Below, in pieces: positions 23,176 to 31,799 of a DNA stretch of 34,233 bases (the stretch's first letter is position 1; each line of letters opens with the position of its first letter). This DNA is from Devosia psychrophila. Its GTDB lineage: Bacteria; Pseudomonadota; Alphaproteobacteria; Rhizobiales; Devosiaceae. The position numbers and the translations under genes were made by a program. Under the pieces are notes generated by a model. That model was given only the letters and a program-made list of their open reading frames with translations. It did not search any database and was not told the DNA's origin. The stretch is from contig NZ_LAPV01000039.1 of the NCBI RefSeq assembly GCF_000971275.1, positions 1-34,233 of the forward strand, written 5' to 3'.

Positions 23176-24381
23176 ATGGTTGCGTATCAAGAGTTCGTAT
23201 CGCTGTCTCAATCGCTGGTGAGCGAAGAGCGCGGCAGTGCAGCACACTTGTCCGCGCTGGCCTACCTCAACCATTTTGGTCCTGCCGACGAGCATGCCGC
23301 GCTCTATGCCGCGCTGATCGGCTTTCTCGATGATCCATCGGTCAAGGTGCGAGCTGCGCTGGCCTACGGCCTGTTGCATTCCGGCGAAGCGCCGCGGCCT
23401 ATCATGCTGGCCTTGCTGCACGACAGCGCGATTATTGCCCGCGCGGTGATCCAATATTCCCCCGTGCTGATCGATGCGGACCTGATTGGCTTGGTCAAGA
23501 CGCTCGATCTGTCGATGCTGATCGCGGTCGGCCAGCGCACGGTGCTGAGCCCGCGACTGGCCGGAGCCATCGTGGCGCGCGGGCAGGGTGCGGTGACGTT
23601 GCGGCTGCTGCGCCGGCTCGATGTGGCGCTGGGCGATGTGTTACTGACCGAACTGTCCCATAGCTTGGCCGATAAGGCTGAAATGCGCGGCGCATTGCTG
23701 GCCCGCAGGGACTTGCCGGCAGCGGCGCGACTGCATCTGGTGCAGAAGGTCACCGAGGCATTGCGCGGCGCGCGTATCGTCAAGGGCGCCCTGGCGCCGG
23801 AGCGACTTGGGCGGCTATTGCGCGATAGCTCCGACACGGCGCTGTCGGCCATCGGCGAGCGCGAGGCGGTGCAGGCCAAGGCCGGCTATGTCAGCGACCT
23901 GATAGGCAGCGACAAAGTCAACACCCGGGTGCTGCTACATGCCGTGGTGACGGGCCATGTGATGTTTTTTGCGGACTGCCTGGCGGAACTGGCGCAGACG
24001 CCGCGCGGCAAAGTGTTCACCCTGTTGGAAAGCGGCAGCCGGGCAGCGCTGAACGCGCTGTTCATTCGCTGCGGCCTGGGGGAGGGCGTACGCAACCTGC
24101 TGGCCCGGCTGGTGCTGCATGCGCGCACCAGTGACCTGGCCGATGATGCTGGCGCACGGCATTTCGTGGTGACGGCGCTGACCGAAGAACTGATAGCCGA
24201 GCATGACGGCGTCATTCCCGAAGATCTGGAGGAGGCATTTGCCTATCTCAGCGAGCAGAATATCGTCTTGGCGCGCAAGGCTGCGCGCGGGGTGATGGCG
24301 GCGTTTGCGATGGAGGCTGCGGCACCAATGGCGCTGCCGTCTCCCAAAGACGAGCGTCGGCTGGCACTGCCGGCCGCCTGA
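23176..24381 (+). CDS. DUF2336 domain-containing protein
   Basis: A 401-residue cytoplasmic, largely helical protein of the DUF2336 family (PF10098), found mainly in alphaproteobacteria. Helical repeats of HEAT type are visible in the first third (for example ALIGFLDDPSVKVRAALAYGLLHSGEAPRPIMLALLHDSAIIARAVI), which suggests a protein-binding scaffold. No catalytic motif is seen. The C-terminal 25 residues are low-complexity Ala/Pro. Function is unknown for the family. A near-consensus CtrA box precedes it, as for the transglycosylase gene directly upstream, so the two could be co-regulated. It is convergent with the NAD kinase gene, 13 bp apart. Confidence 0.82.
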   Translation: MVAYQEFVSLSQSLVSEERGSAAHLSALAYLNHFGPADEHAALYAALIGFLDDPSVKVRAALAYGLLHSGEAPRPIMLALLHDSAIIARAVIQYSPVLIDADLIGLVKTLDLSMLIAVGQRTVLSPRLAGAIVARGQGAVTLRLLRRLDVALGDVLLTELSHSLADKAEMRGALLARRDLPAAARLHLVQKVTEALRGARIVKGALAPERLGRLLRDSSDTALSAIGEREAVQAKAGYVSDLIGSDKVNTRVLLHAVVTGHVMFFADCLAELAQTPRGKVFTLLESGSRAALNALFIRCGLGEGVRNLLARLVLHARTSDLADDAGARHFVVTALTEELIAEHDGVIPEDLEEAFAYLSEQNIVLARKAARGVMAAFAMEAAAPMALPSPKDERRLALPAA

Positions 24382-24394
24382 TTGCTGATAGAGT

Positions 24395-25165
24395 CTAGAA
24401 GCGGAACTGCTCACTGAGCACGCGTTCCTCGAGGCTGGTGCCTGGGTCAAACAGCAGTGTTACGCCGTGGGTACGATCTTCGCGGACTGTGACTTCCAGC
24501 ACGTTCTGAAATTCGATGTTGTCAGCGACTGCACTGACCGGGCGCTTGGCGGCTTCGTGCGTTACAAAGCGAACCTCGGCGCGATTGGTCAGGATCGCTC
24601 CACGCCAGCGGCGTGGGCGGAAGGGCGAGATCGGTGTCAAGGCCAGCAATTGGGCTTCAATAGGAAGGATGGGGCCGTGCGCCGACAGGTTATAGGCGGT
24701 GGAGCCTGCCGGGGTCGACAGCAGCACGCCATCGCAGATCAGCTCGTCGAGCCGGGTTTCGCCGTCGACAATGATCTGGATCTTGGCCGCCTGATAGGTT
24801 GAGCGGAACAGCGAAACTTCGTTGAGGGCCAAGGCGATCTGTGTTGTGCCTGAGCTATCGAGCACCTGCATCGAGAGCGGGAAAATGCGCGTGCGCTGGA
24901 CGGCTTCGAGGCGTTCGGCGAGATTGTCTTCGGAAAAGCCGTTCATCATGAAACCGACCGAGCCGAAATTCATGCCGTAGACTGGAATGCCGGTGCGCAT
25001 GACGCGGTGTAGCGTTTGCAGCATCAGGCCATCGCCGCCGAGCGCAACGACAATCGTGGCCTCGGTTAGTGGCACTTGGCCGTAGCGCTCCATGAGCCGG
25101 TTGGCCGCGGCATTGGCTTCCGCCGTCTCATTGGTCGTGAAGTGGACGTTCAAACTGCTGGCCAT
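24395..25165 (-). CDS. nadK: NAD kinase
   Basis: A 256-residue cytoplasmic enzyme that phosphorylates NAD to NADP. The catalytic GGDG motif is at residues 43-46 (Asp45), the NE pair is in ALNEVSLFR, and the glycine-rich DGVLLSTPAGSTAYNLSAHGPI block, the family's second signature, is intact. Length is typical of the short alphaproteobacterial form. GGAG precedes the ATG by 6 bases. It is monocistronic as far as can be seen: a 361-bp gene-free stretch precedes it and it ends against the DUF2336 gene. Confidence 0.95.
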   Translation of the reverse strand: MASSLNVHFTTNETAEANAAANRLMERYGQVPLTEATIVVALGGDGLMLQTLHRVMRTGIPVYGMNFGSVGFMMNGFSEDNLAERLEAVQRTRIFPLSMQVLDSSGTTQIALALNEVSLFRSTYQAAKIQIIVDGETRLDELICDGVLLSTPAGSTAYNLSAHGPILPIEAQLLALTPISPFRPRRWRGAILTNRAEVRFVTHEAAKRPVSAVADNIEFQNVLEVTVREDRTHGVTLLFDPGTSLEERVLSEQFRF

Positions 25166-25526
25166 GGCAACTCCGCTTGCAGTTGACTAAGCCAATGGCA
25201 GTGAGGGGGCAATGGCTACGAGGGGACTAAGTGCGTTGCGCCGTTAGCAAACCTCGTCGTGAGACTGAATGGCGCTCCTGACGAAGCGCTGCCGGTAGCC
25301 GAAGGTCATGGCGGCCTTGTGGCACTGAAGGGGGGTGTGCCCCTTCAGCACCAACCCGAGTCGTGGAGGCAGGTAGCGCTGGACCCCATGCGCAAGCTGC
25401 GGGGTCTTTGTTCCCGGTGGGACGGCGTGTTTCAGATGGCGGTGGCGGCTTTTGGTTGATGAAATCTATCTGGAGCCGCAGCAGGAAGCGCCAGGCTTTG
25501 AGGACGTTTCGCAATGCCGGGCTGTG
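25166..25526. other. Gene-free stretch with one strong hairpin
   Basis: No supported gene is visible between nadK and the DUF1684 gene. The main structure is a perfect 9-bp hairpin, CTGAAGGGG (25325-25333) with CCCCTTCAG (25340-25348) and a 6-base loop, flanked by GCA/GCAC. I compared the stretch by eye with SRP RNA, RNase P RNA and tmRNA cores and saw none of their conserved motifs. Short open frames on both strands lack ribosome binding sites. Confidence 0.4.
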
Positions 25527-26324
25527 TCAGTGGCTATCGGCAAGGCGCTTTTCGCCGGCTTCGATGCGGATCGGCAGCACGTTTTCGGTGGGGGGCAGCG
25601 GGCAGACGGCATGCTCGGTGAAGGCGCAAGGCGGGTTGATAGCCTTGTTGAAATCGAGCGTGATGGTAGTTTCAGTGACGTCTTCGCCGAACACGAAGCG
25701 CGATGCCCGATAGGTACTGTCACGCGAGGTCAGGTCCCGGATCACGATCTGCGGCGAGGACGCCGTGCCATGGGTGGCGAACAGCTCGAACAGCTGGCCA
25801 TCCAGGGTGAAGACTGCTTTGTGCGTGGCTTCGACATCGGTCGGGATGGACTTGCTGGTATCGACTGTCATGCCTTTTGGGGTTTCGAGCGAAACCCATT
25901 CAGCCTCGATGCGCCACTTCGGATCGGTTTGGAAATAATCGATGCCGGTGAGCTCTGCCGGGGCCGTCGATGCTGTGTCGCGGATGCGCAGGGCGTTCTG
26001 GCCATTAAGCGTGGTGACTTCGCATAGCAGATTTTCAATGGTGAAGCGCGGTGGGTGATGCTTGTCGAGCTTGATCGCCTGCGGTGCGCCGTTCATGGGC
26101 GTGAAGCTGACGCCACCTGTGTCGCCCTGGGTGATCGAGCCGGCATGAGCAGGGCCGGCGGACAGCACGAGATCATTGTCTGCAGCGGTACCGAAGGTCA
26201 CGGTCCCGGCTTCAAGCCAGAAGCGACCGATGATGTTGAGCCAGCCTTCCGGGGCCTTGAGGGCGGCGAGGCGCGTGAGCTTCCAGGCTTCGATCTGGGC
26301 GAGATAGTCGATGGGTGCGGACAT
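25527..26324 (-). CDS. DUF1684 domain-containing protein
   Basis: A 265-residue cytoplasmic protein of the DUF1684 family (PF07920). Family blocks are clear: KAPEGWLNIIGRFWLEAGTVTFG near the N-terminus and LDFNKAINPPCAFTEHAVCPLPPTENVLPIRIEAGEK at the C-terminus, the latter with two cysteines in a conserved PPC-x5-8-CPLP pattern. The biochemical role is not known. It is the last gene of the peptide-transporter operon, 11 bp after the second ATPase gene, so it is probably cotranscribed and could act on an imported compound; that link is inference. Confidence 0.88.
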   Translation of the reverse strand: MSAPIDYLAQIEAWKLTRLAALKAPEGWLNIIGRFWLEAGTVTFGTAADNDLVLSAGPAHAGSITQGDTGGVSFTPMNGAPQAIKLDKHHPPRFTIENLLCEVTTLNGQNALRIRDTASTAPAELTGIDYFQTDPKWRIEAEWVSLETPKGMTVDTSKSIPTDVEATHKAVFTLDGQLFELFATHGTASSPQIVIRDLTSRDSTYRASRFVFGEDVTETTITLDFNKAINPPCAFTEHAVCPLPPTENVLPIRIEAGEKRLADSH

Positions 26325-26335
26325 GATGGGTTCCT

Positions 26336-27082
26336 TCAGGCTGGCATGCGCGGCACGCTGGCAAGCAGCCGCTGCGTATAGGGGTGTTGTGGATTGGCGA
26401 GGATGGTTTTGGTGTCGCCGGATTCGACGATCCGGCCCTGTTCGAGAATGACGATCTTTTCGCAGAGTGCGGCCACAACGCCGATATCGTGCGAGACGAA
26501 GACCAGGGTCATGCTGGCGCTGAGCTGTTTCAAGAGTTCAACGATGCGGATGCGGGTCGAGAGGTCGAGCGCGCTGACCGCCTCGTCGGCCAGCAGCAGG
26601 CTGGGTCCGGCGACGATGGCGCGTGCGATTGCGATACGCTGGCGCTGGCCGCCGGAGAACTCATGCGGATAGCGACCGAGAATGGTGGGTTCAAGGCCAA
26701 CAGAGACCAGCGCCTCCATCACCATCTGCCTATGGTCGCGAGCGATTTTCAGTGAGCGCAGCGGTTCGGCGACGATGGATAGTACAGTCTGGCGTGGATC
26801 GAGTGAAGAATAGGGGTCCTGAAAAACGATCTGAACCTGGCGGCGATAGGCGCGCATGAACTGGGCGTTGCGAGGATCGAGGGCTGTGCCATTGAAGCTG
26901 ATGCTGCCGCTGTTAGGGCGGGTCAGCCCTAGCAACAGGCGCAAGAGCGTGGATTTGCCGGAGCCGGATTCGCCGACGAGCCCGATGGTGTCGCCGGGGC
27001 CGATATCCAGGGAGACGCCAGCCAGCACGGACTTGCCGCTGGAATAGCCGAACGTCACATTATCGACCTTGAGCAGGCTCAT
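26336..27082 (-). CDS. Peptide-type ABC transporter ATP-binding protein (second ATPase)
   Basis: A 248-residue ATPase of the OppF/DppF type. Motifs: Walker A GESGSGKS (37-44), Q-loop Gln88 in IVFQDPYSSLDP, signature FSGGQRQRI (142-150), Walker B LLLADE (162-167) with D-loop SALD, and H-loop in FVSHDIG. The C-terminal oligopeptide-transporter extension usual in OppF is missing, so the protein is shorter than the family norm (about 330). Its start overlaps the stop of the first ATPase gene by four bases (ATGA). It would pair with that ATPase and the two permeases to power uptake of peptides or a similar solute. Confidence 0.92.
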   Translation of the reverse strand: MSLLKVDNVTFGYSSGKSVLAGVSLDIGPGDTIGLVGESGSGKSTLLRLLLGLTRPNSGSISFNGTALDPRNAQFMRAYRRQVQIVFQDPYSSLDPRQTVLSIVAEPLRSLKIARDHRQMVMEALVSVGLEPTILGRYPHEFSGGQRQRIAIARAIVAGPSLLLADEAVSALDLSTRIRIVELLKQLSASMTLVFVSHDIGVVAALCEKIVILEQGRIVESGDTKTILANPQHPYTQRLLASVPRMPA

Positions 27083-27888
27083 GGTGCAGCGCCCAAAGCC
27101 GTATCGAAGGCGTGGGCGGCGGCTACGAGGGACTGTGTGTAGGCGTGTTGCGGGTGGGCGAAGACCTGGTGGACAGGACCTGCTTCGACCACTTCGCCCT
27201 GGCGCAGGACGACGACGCGGTCGACGATGCCGGCAACGACCGGCAAGTCGTGGCTGATAAACAGCAGCGCCATGTTGCGCTCCCGTACCAGCCGGTCGAG
27301 TAGGCAGAGGATCTCGGCCTGCGTGGTGACATCGAGCGCCGTAGTTGGCTCGTCGGCGATTAGCAGCGACGGTTTGCAGGCGAGGGCCATGGCGATGGCG
27401 ACGCGCTGGCGTTGGCCGCCGGAAATCTCGTGCGGATAGGCGCGGGCGATGCGCTCGGGGTCGGGCAGGGCGACGTCACCCATCATGGCCAGTACTGCTG
27501 CATCGAGTTCGGTGCCACTCAGGCGTTGGCCGTCGCGGGCGGCACGGCGTCGCAGGGGCTCGGCAATCTGGCGGCCAATGCGCATCAGCGGATCGAGCGC
27601 CGTCAGCGGTTCCTGGAATACCACGGCAGCAGCGCTACCACGCAGCAGGTTGAGCTGGTGCTCCGAAGCGTCGATCACCGGTCGGCCGGCCAGTGTGATG
27701 CTGCCCGAGGCTCGGATATTAGTGGGGAGCAGGCCGGTGGCGGCCATGGCGGTGAGCGACTTGCCGGAACCGGATTCCCCGATCAGCCCGACGCGCTCGC
27801 CGGGAGCAATGGTGAGATCGACGCCGTACAGCAGGCGGACGTTTTCCGTGTGCAGGGAGAGTTGCTTGATGTCGAGCAGGGCACTCAT
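27079..27888 (-). CDS. Peptide-type ABC transporter ATP-binding protein (first ATPase)
   Basis: A 269-residue ATPase of the OppD/DppD type. Walker A is GESGSGKS, the Q-loop region reads VVFQEPLTALDPLMRIG, the signature is ISGGQRQRVAIAMALACKP, and Walker B is LLIADEPTTALDVTTQ, with FISHDLPVV as H-loop. The ATG at 27888 sits in a four-base overlap (ATGA) with the permease gene, so the much longer open frame upstream is not used. As with its partner, the C-terminal extension is short. Together the two ATPases form the heterodimeric motor of the importer. Confidence 0.92.
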   Translation of the reverse strand: MSALLDIKQLSLHTENVRLLYGVDLTIAPGERVGLIGESGSGKSLTAMAATGLLPTNIRASGSITLAGRPVIDASEHQLNLLRGSAAAVVFQEPLTALDPLMRIGRQIAEPLRRRAARDGQRLSGTELDAAVLAMMGDVALPDPERIARAYPHEISGGQRQRVAIAMALACKPSLLIADEPTTALDVTTQAEILCLLDRLVRERNMALLFISHDLPVVAGIVDRVVVLRQGEVVEAGPVHQVFAHPQHAYTQSLVAAAHAFDTALGAAP

Positions 27889-28739
27889 CGGGCGCGCCTC
27901 GTCGGGTCCACGCTGTCGCGAAGGCCATCGGCGAGCAGGTTTATGCCGATGACCAGCGAGACCAGCGCAATGCCGGGGGCGATGGCGCCGATGGGGGCGG
28001 TGTAGACCGTGCCTTGGGCCTCTTGCAGCAGCCGGCCCCATGACGCGTTGGGTGGCGGAGCGCCGAGGCCGAGATAGGACAGTGACGCCTCGGCGATGGC
28101 GGCGAGGCCGAACTGCAGGGCGAAACTGACCGATAGCGTCGGCCAGATATTGGGCAGGATGTGGCGGAAGACGATCCCCAACCACGAGGTGCCGGAGGTG
28201 CGGGCGGCGGTGATGTAATCGAGCAGCAGCACGCGCTTAGTCAGGATGCGGGTGAGGCGGGCGACGATGGCAGAAAGGGCAATGCCGAGGGCGAATATGG
28301 CGGAGCCGAGGTTTGCCGTGTCGGCGGCAGCGACCACCAGCATGGCTATGAGCAGTGTCGGGAAGGCGATCAGAATGTCGAGTGTGGCGGCGAAGGCGTC
28401 GTCGAGCAGCTTGGTGGCGAAGGCGGCCAGCAGGCCGAGCGTGACGCCGATGATGGCGCCGATGGCCGCGGCGCCGGTGCCGACGATCAGCGCGATGCGG
28501 GAGCCGATCATGATCTGGGTGAGGAAATCGCGGCCGAGACGGTCGGTTCCGGCCCAATGCAGCCACGATGGGGCTTCGAGGCGGCCGCCGGTCATGCCGC
28601 TGGGATCATAGGGCGACCAGACCACCGTCAGCAGGCCGACGGCGATGTGGATGCCGACGAGCGCTATGCCAGCCCACAGGGTGAGCGAGCCGAAGCGGCG
28701 ACGGCGATTTGGGGCGGCGATTTGATCGAGCGTGGTCAT
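27885..28739 (-). CDS. Peptide-type ABC transporter permease, DppC-like
   Basis: A 284-residue inner-membrane permease with one N-terminal and about five core membrane segments. The coupling (EAA) loop is AEASLSYLGLGAPPPNASWGRLLQEA, and the HWAGTDRLGRDFLTQIMIGSR block is the usual mark of the DppC/OppC subfamily. It overlaps both neighbours by four bases (ATGA at each end), typical of tight translational coupling. Substrate class cannot be told beyond peptide/nickel/opine type. Confidence 0.92.
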   Translation of the reverse strand: MTTLDQIAAPNRRRRFGSLTLWAGIALVGIHIAVGLLTVVWSPYDPSGMTGGRLEAPSWLHWAGTDRLGRDFLTQIMIGSRIALIVGTGAAAIGAIIGVTLGLLAAFATKLLDDAFAATLDILIAFPTLLIAMLVVAAADTANLGSAIFALGIALSAIVARLTRILTKRVLLLDYITAARTSGTSWLGIVFRHILPNIWPTLSVSFALQFGLAAIAEASLSYLGLGAPPPNASWGRLLQEAQGTVYTAPIGAIAPGIALVSLVIGINLLADGLRDSVDPTRRAR

Positions 28740-29680
28740 GATGTTCTGGTTCGGTCGCGCAGGCGCGGGTCGATCAGGCGCTGCAGCAGGTCCGCGGCGA
28801 AGCCGATCAGCAGCACCATAAGGGTCGAGACGAAGAGCACGCCCTGCACGTTGGGATAATCGCGTTGCTGGATGGCGAGCAGGAGCATGGAGCCGAGGCC
28901 GGGCAGCGAAAAGACGCGCTCGATGACCACGGCGCCGAGGAAGGTGCTGGCCAGTTCGATGCCGAGGATCGACACGACCGGGACGGCGCCATTGCGCATG
29001 CCGTGGCGGATCAGGGCTTCGGGGAAAGAGACGCCGAGGGCGCGGGCGGTGCGGATGTAGTCGCTGCCCAGCACGTCAAGCGTGGCGGCGCGGACATAGC
29101 GCAGCAGCGAGGCGGCCATGACCAGCGAAATAGTGATGACTGGCAGGACCATAGCCGTACTGGCCTCGCCAAAGTTGGCCCAGCCCTTGAGCGGAAAACC
29201 GCCGGAGGGGAGCAGGCGGAGATTGATGGCGAACAGAGTGACGAGGAGGATGCCGAGCCAGAAGACCGGGATGGCGATGCCGAGTTGCGAGACCACCGAA
29301 ATAGCGGCGCCGTACCAGCGGGTGGAGCGGACGGCGGCCACGATGCCGAGGGGGACGGCAATGATCAGCGCGACGATGAAACCGAGCAGGGTCAGCGGCA
29401 AGGTGACCGACATGCGGTTGCCGATTTCATCCAGCACCGCAGCACGGCTGACAAAGGAGGTGCCGAGATCGAAGCGGGCGAGGTTGCCGACGAAGCCGAG
29501 AAACTGGGCATAAAGCGGCTGGTCCGAGCCGAGCTGGGCGCGGGCGGCGGCGATCTGCTGTTCGGTAGCGCCGACGCCTAGCAGGGCATTGGCGGGGTCG
29601 CCGGGCAGCAGGCGCAACAACAGGAACAGCACGACGGCTGCGATCAGCAAGGACAGGACAAGGATGGCCAGCCGGCGCAA
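28736..29680 (-). CDS. Peptide-type ABC transporter permease, DppB-like
   Basis: A 314-residue permease, six membrane segments, with the DppB marks RLLPGDPANALLG, the EAA loop around ARALGVSFPEALIRHGMRNGAVP and the C-terminal ERVFSLPGLGSMLLLAI. The start is odd. The first usable codon is TTG at 29680, but in frame upstream the sequence reads ATT CTC GCC TAT ACC before it, and ILAYTLRRL aligns with the N-terminal MLxxxLRRL of the family (E. coli DppB begins MLQFILRRL). So ATT at 29693-29695 may be the true start or a mutated ATG. No strong ribosome binding site is seen for either. Confidence 0.9.
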   Translation of the reverse strand: MRRLAILVLSLLIAAVVLFLLLRLLPGDPANALLGVGATEQQIAAARAQLGSDQPLYAQFLGFVGNLARFDLGTSFVSRAAVLDEIGNRMSVTLPLTLLGFIVALIIAVPLGIVAAVRSTRWYGAAISVVSQLGIAIPVFWLGILLVTLFAINLRLLPSGGFPLKGWANFGEASTAMVLPVITISLVMAASLLRYVRAATLDVLGSDYIRTARALGVSFPEALIRHGMRNGAVPVVSILGIELASTFLGAVVIERVFSLPGLGSMLLLAIQQRDYPNVQGVLFVSTLMVLLIGFAADLLQRLIDPRLRDRTRTS

Positions 29681-29796
29681 GGTATAGGCGAGAATGGGAC
29701 GGGTCTTTCGGAATCTATGGGCGCGTCTGTGTGTCTAGCCCAATGGCGAGGGCCGGACAAATGGCGTTTCCGCACATTTACCCGCCCCTTGAACTC

Positions 29797-29824
29797 GTTA
29801 GCAGACTGTTAGCGTTGAGTTAGC
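29797..29824. repeat. Three GTTAGC repeats at exact 11-bp spacing
   Basis: GTTAGC occurs at 29797-29802, 29808-29813 and 29819-29824, each 11 bp from the next, directly after the stop codon of the binding-protein gene and before the first permease gene. One-turn spacing suits a protein-binding array. The rest of the 146-bp gap shows no further gene. Confidence 0.5.
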
Positions 29825-29826
29825 GC

Positions 29827-31320
29827 TTACTTCGCCTTCTCGATGTCATAGGCGAAGAACTGCGAGTTCAGGCCGTTGACCGGGTAGCCGGTGACGGTGG
29901 CAGCCGAGACGACGATCTGCGGGTAGAGGTAGAGCCAGTTGCCAGCGGCATCTTCGGCGATGAGCTTGTTGGCTTCCGTCAGCTTGGCAGTCTGCTCGTC
30001 GACCGAGCCGGCAGCTTCAGCATCGGCGACCAGCTTGACCACCTCGGGGTTGTTGTAGCCCCAGTAGAAATCAGGGTTGCCGTAGAACACGATGTCGCGG
30101 TGATTGACGTGTTCCTGCAGCGTCGCCTGGAAATTTTTCTCCTGGTAGATCTTGGTGTACCACTCGTTGGCGGTGATGATGTTGATGTTCACCTTGACGC
30201 CGATCTTGGCATATTCGGCCTGGAGGAACTGCGCCACGATGGGGTGCGGATCGTAATCAGGGGTGTCGAGGGTGAACTCGAAGCCATCGGGGAAGCCGGC
30301 TTCGGCCAGCAGTGCCTTGGCGCTTTCGACGTCATAGGCATCGACGGCAGTCAGATCGACATACCATGGATCGGTAGGCGGCACGAAGGAGCCGATCAGC
30401 GTACCGTATTCGCCCCAGATGAAGTTGAGCAGCTTGGCCTTGTCGGTGGCGCGGGCCAGGGCCTTGCGGACCTTGACGTTGTCGAAGGGTGCGACGCGGT
30501 CGTTATAGGCCAGCAGCTCCTTGGTCGTCGAAGCGCCTTCGGTGACGGTGTAAGCCGGGTTGCCGGTGAACTGAGCCAGCGAATCCGGGCTCTGTACCGA
30601 GGTGACGACGTCCACGGCATTGGTCAGCAGCGCATTGTTAAGCGCTGTGGCATCGGTGAAATAGGTGTAAATCACTTCGCCATTGGTGGGCGCATCGCCC
30701 CAATAGCCGTCGAAACGCGACAGCGCGAGAGCCGAACCGCGGCGCCACTCTTCGAGCGAGTATGGGCCGGTGCCGTCTTCGGTGGCGGTGATGTCGGTGG
30801 CGGCGTCGTTGACGATCCAGACATAGGACAGGTTGTAGGGCAGCGAGATCGAGCGGGTCGAAAGGGTGATGACCACGGTGGCGTCGTCGGGCGTCTCGAT
30901 CGAAGTGATGGTCGAAAGGCTCTTCTTGCGCGAGCTCTTGGAGGTCTCGGCGGTGACGCGCTCGATGGAATATTTCACGTCGGCAGCGGTCAGGGGCTCG
31001 CCGGAATGGAAGGTGACGCCCTGCTTGAGGGTGAAGGTATAGACGAGGCCATCGTCGCTGACGGTGTAGTCAGCGGACAGCTTTGGCTCGACAGCGCCGG
31101 CATCGGTCAGCTGGAACAGGGCTTCATAGACGTTGCCGTTGAAGGCTTCGTTGATGCCCTGGCCTGCGCCGGCGGTGTTGTCGAGATTCTGTGGCTCATA
31201 CAGCGAACCGATGCGGATGGTGGCGTCTGCATCGAAATCCTGCGCGAAGACTGCGGGAGAAACGGCGACGCTGGCCAGCAGAGCGGCAACCAGCAGGTTG
31301 CGACGGGAAATATGCGACAT
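29827..31320 (-). CDS. Periplasmic substrate-binding protein, family 5 (peptide type)
   Basis: A 497-residue exported binding protein of the SBP_bac_5 family (PF00496). The signal begins SRRNLLVAALLASV with two adjacent arginines and a cleavage site near AVFA-Q (about 26). Family blocks include NLDNTAGAGQGINEAFNGNVYEALF, LKQGVTFHSGEPLTAADVKYSIERV, and the central LARATDKAKLLNFIWGEYGTLIGSFVPP. It is the first gene of the importer operon and the one most strongly expressed in such systems. A promoter lies at 31370-31398. Peptide uptake is the usual role; other ligands such as nickel, opines or oligosaccharides are possible for this family. Confidence 0.92.
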   Translation of the reverse strand: MSHISRRNLLVAALLASVAVSPAVFAQDFDADATIRIGSLYEPQNLDNTAGAGQGINEAFNGNVYEALFQLTDAGAVEPKLSADYTVSDDGLVYTFTLKQGVTFHSGEPLTAADVKYSIERVTAETSKSSRKKSLSTITSIETPDDATVVITLSTRSISLPYNLSYVWIVNDAATDITATEDGTGPYSLEEWRRGSALALSRFDGYWGDAPTNGEVIYTYFTDATALNNALLTNAVDVVTSVQSPDSLAQFTGNPAYTVTEGASTTKELLAYNDRVAPFDNVKVRKALARATDKAKLLNFIWGEYGTLIGSFVPPTDPWYVDLTAVDAYDVESAKALLAEAGFPDGFEFTLDTPDYDPHPIVAQFLQAEYAKIGVKVNINIITANEWYTKIYQEKNFQATLQEHVNHRDIVFYGNPDFYWGYNNPEVVKLVADAEAAGSVDEQTAKLTEANKLIAEDAAGNWLYLYPQIVVSAATVTGYPVNGLNSQFFAYDIEKAK

Positions 31321-31369
31321 GAGAAAGTCCTGTCATATGGTTGAGGACGAGCATTCGCTGCAGCCTCCT

Positions 31370-31398
31370 GTCATAACAAATATCGCCTTCTCGGGCAA
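31370..31398 (-). promoter_or_regulatory. Candidate promoter of the ABC transporter operon
   Basis: On the minus strand TTGCCC (31393-31398), 17 bases, TATGAC (31370-31375), about 50 bp before the binding-protein start. Spacing is ideal; both boxes are moderate. Confidence 0.4.
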
Positions 31399-31444
31399 AT
31401 CCCTACCGAGCCGATAGACTATAAATTCTTGTTCTACAGCCCTG

Positions 31445-31492
31445 CTGAAATGACTTGCCTTGAGCGACGGCAAGTCTGAAATCTCATTTCAG
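31445..31492. promoter_or_regulatory. Nested, mutually exclusive inverted repeats upstream of the ABC operon
   Basis: CTGAAAT occurs at 31445-31451 and 31476-31482, and its complement ATTTCAG at 31486-31492, so either copy can pair with it. Between them GACTTGCC (31452-31459) pairs perfectly with GGCAAGTC (31469-31476). The sequence lies 50-95 bp upstream of the candidate operon promoter, so it is more likely an operator or cruciform than an mRNA leader. Confidence 0.45.
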
Positions 31493-31799
31493 TTGAGTGG
31501 TTTTGCCTGAATCCGCCGACATTCCGGTGGGTGGAATTGCGCCCTGAGGCAGAACAGATTTTCGTTTGATGGCGATCGTGGACGCTCAAAAGCGAAAATT
31601 TTTCGCGATTGAAACAAAATGCCCGTGATCGGTACGCCGGGGCAAGAGCCTTTCCCGGAGCAGGGCAAGGTTAGCACACTGCTTACTCGATCAAATCGGT
31701 AGCCTATTGTACTCTGAGATGCGCCAGCGAGGTTCTCGCGGCGGCAGATTCATCTTGGGGGGGCGGCATGCTTCGCGGCATCGTCGCAGGAGATACTGA

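Noticed and set aside
25227..25514. Open frames on both strands between nadK and the DUF1684 gene
   Set aside because: None has a ribosome binding site or recognisable domain, and a strong hairpin lies in the middle.
30100..31344. 414-codon plus-strand open frame opposite the binding-protein gene
   Set aside because: Shadow of a certain SBP_bac_5 gene; no ribosome binding site or family match.
31198..31354. Upstream ORF before the binding-protein gene, with AGGAGG ahead of an ATG at 31354
   Set aside because: The predicted transcription start falls at or after the AGGAGG, and the reading overlaps the binding-protein gene out of frame with an arginine-rich, unlikely translation.
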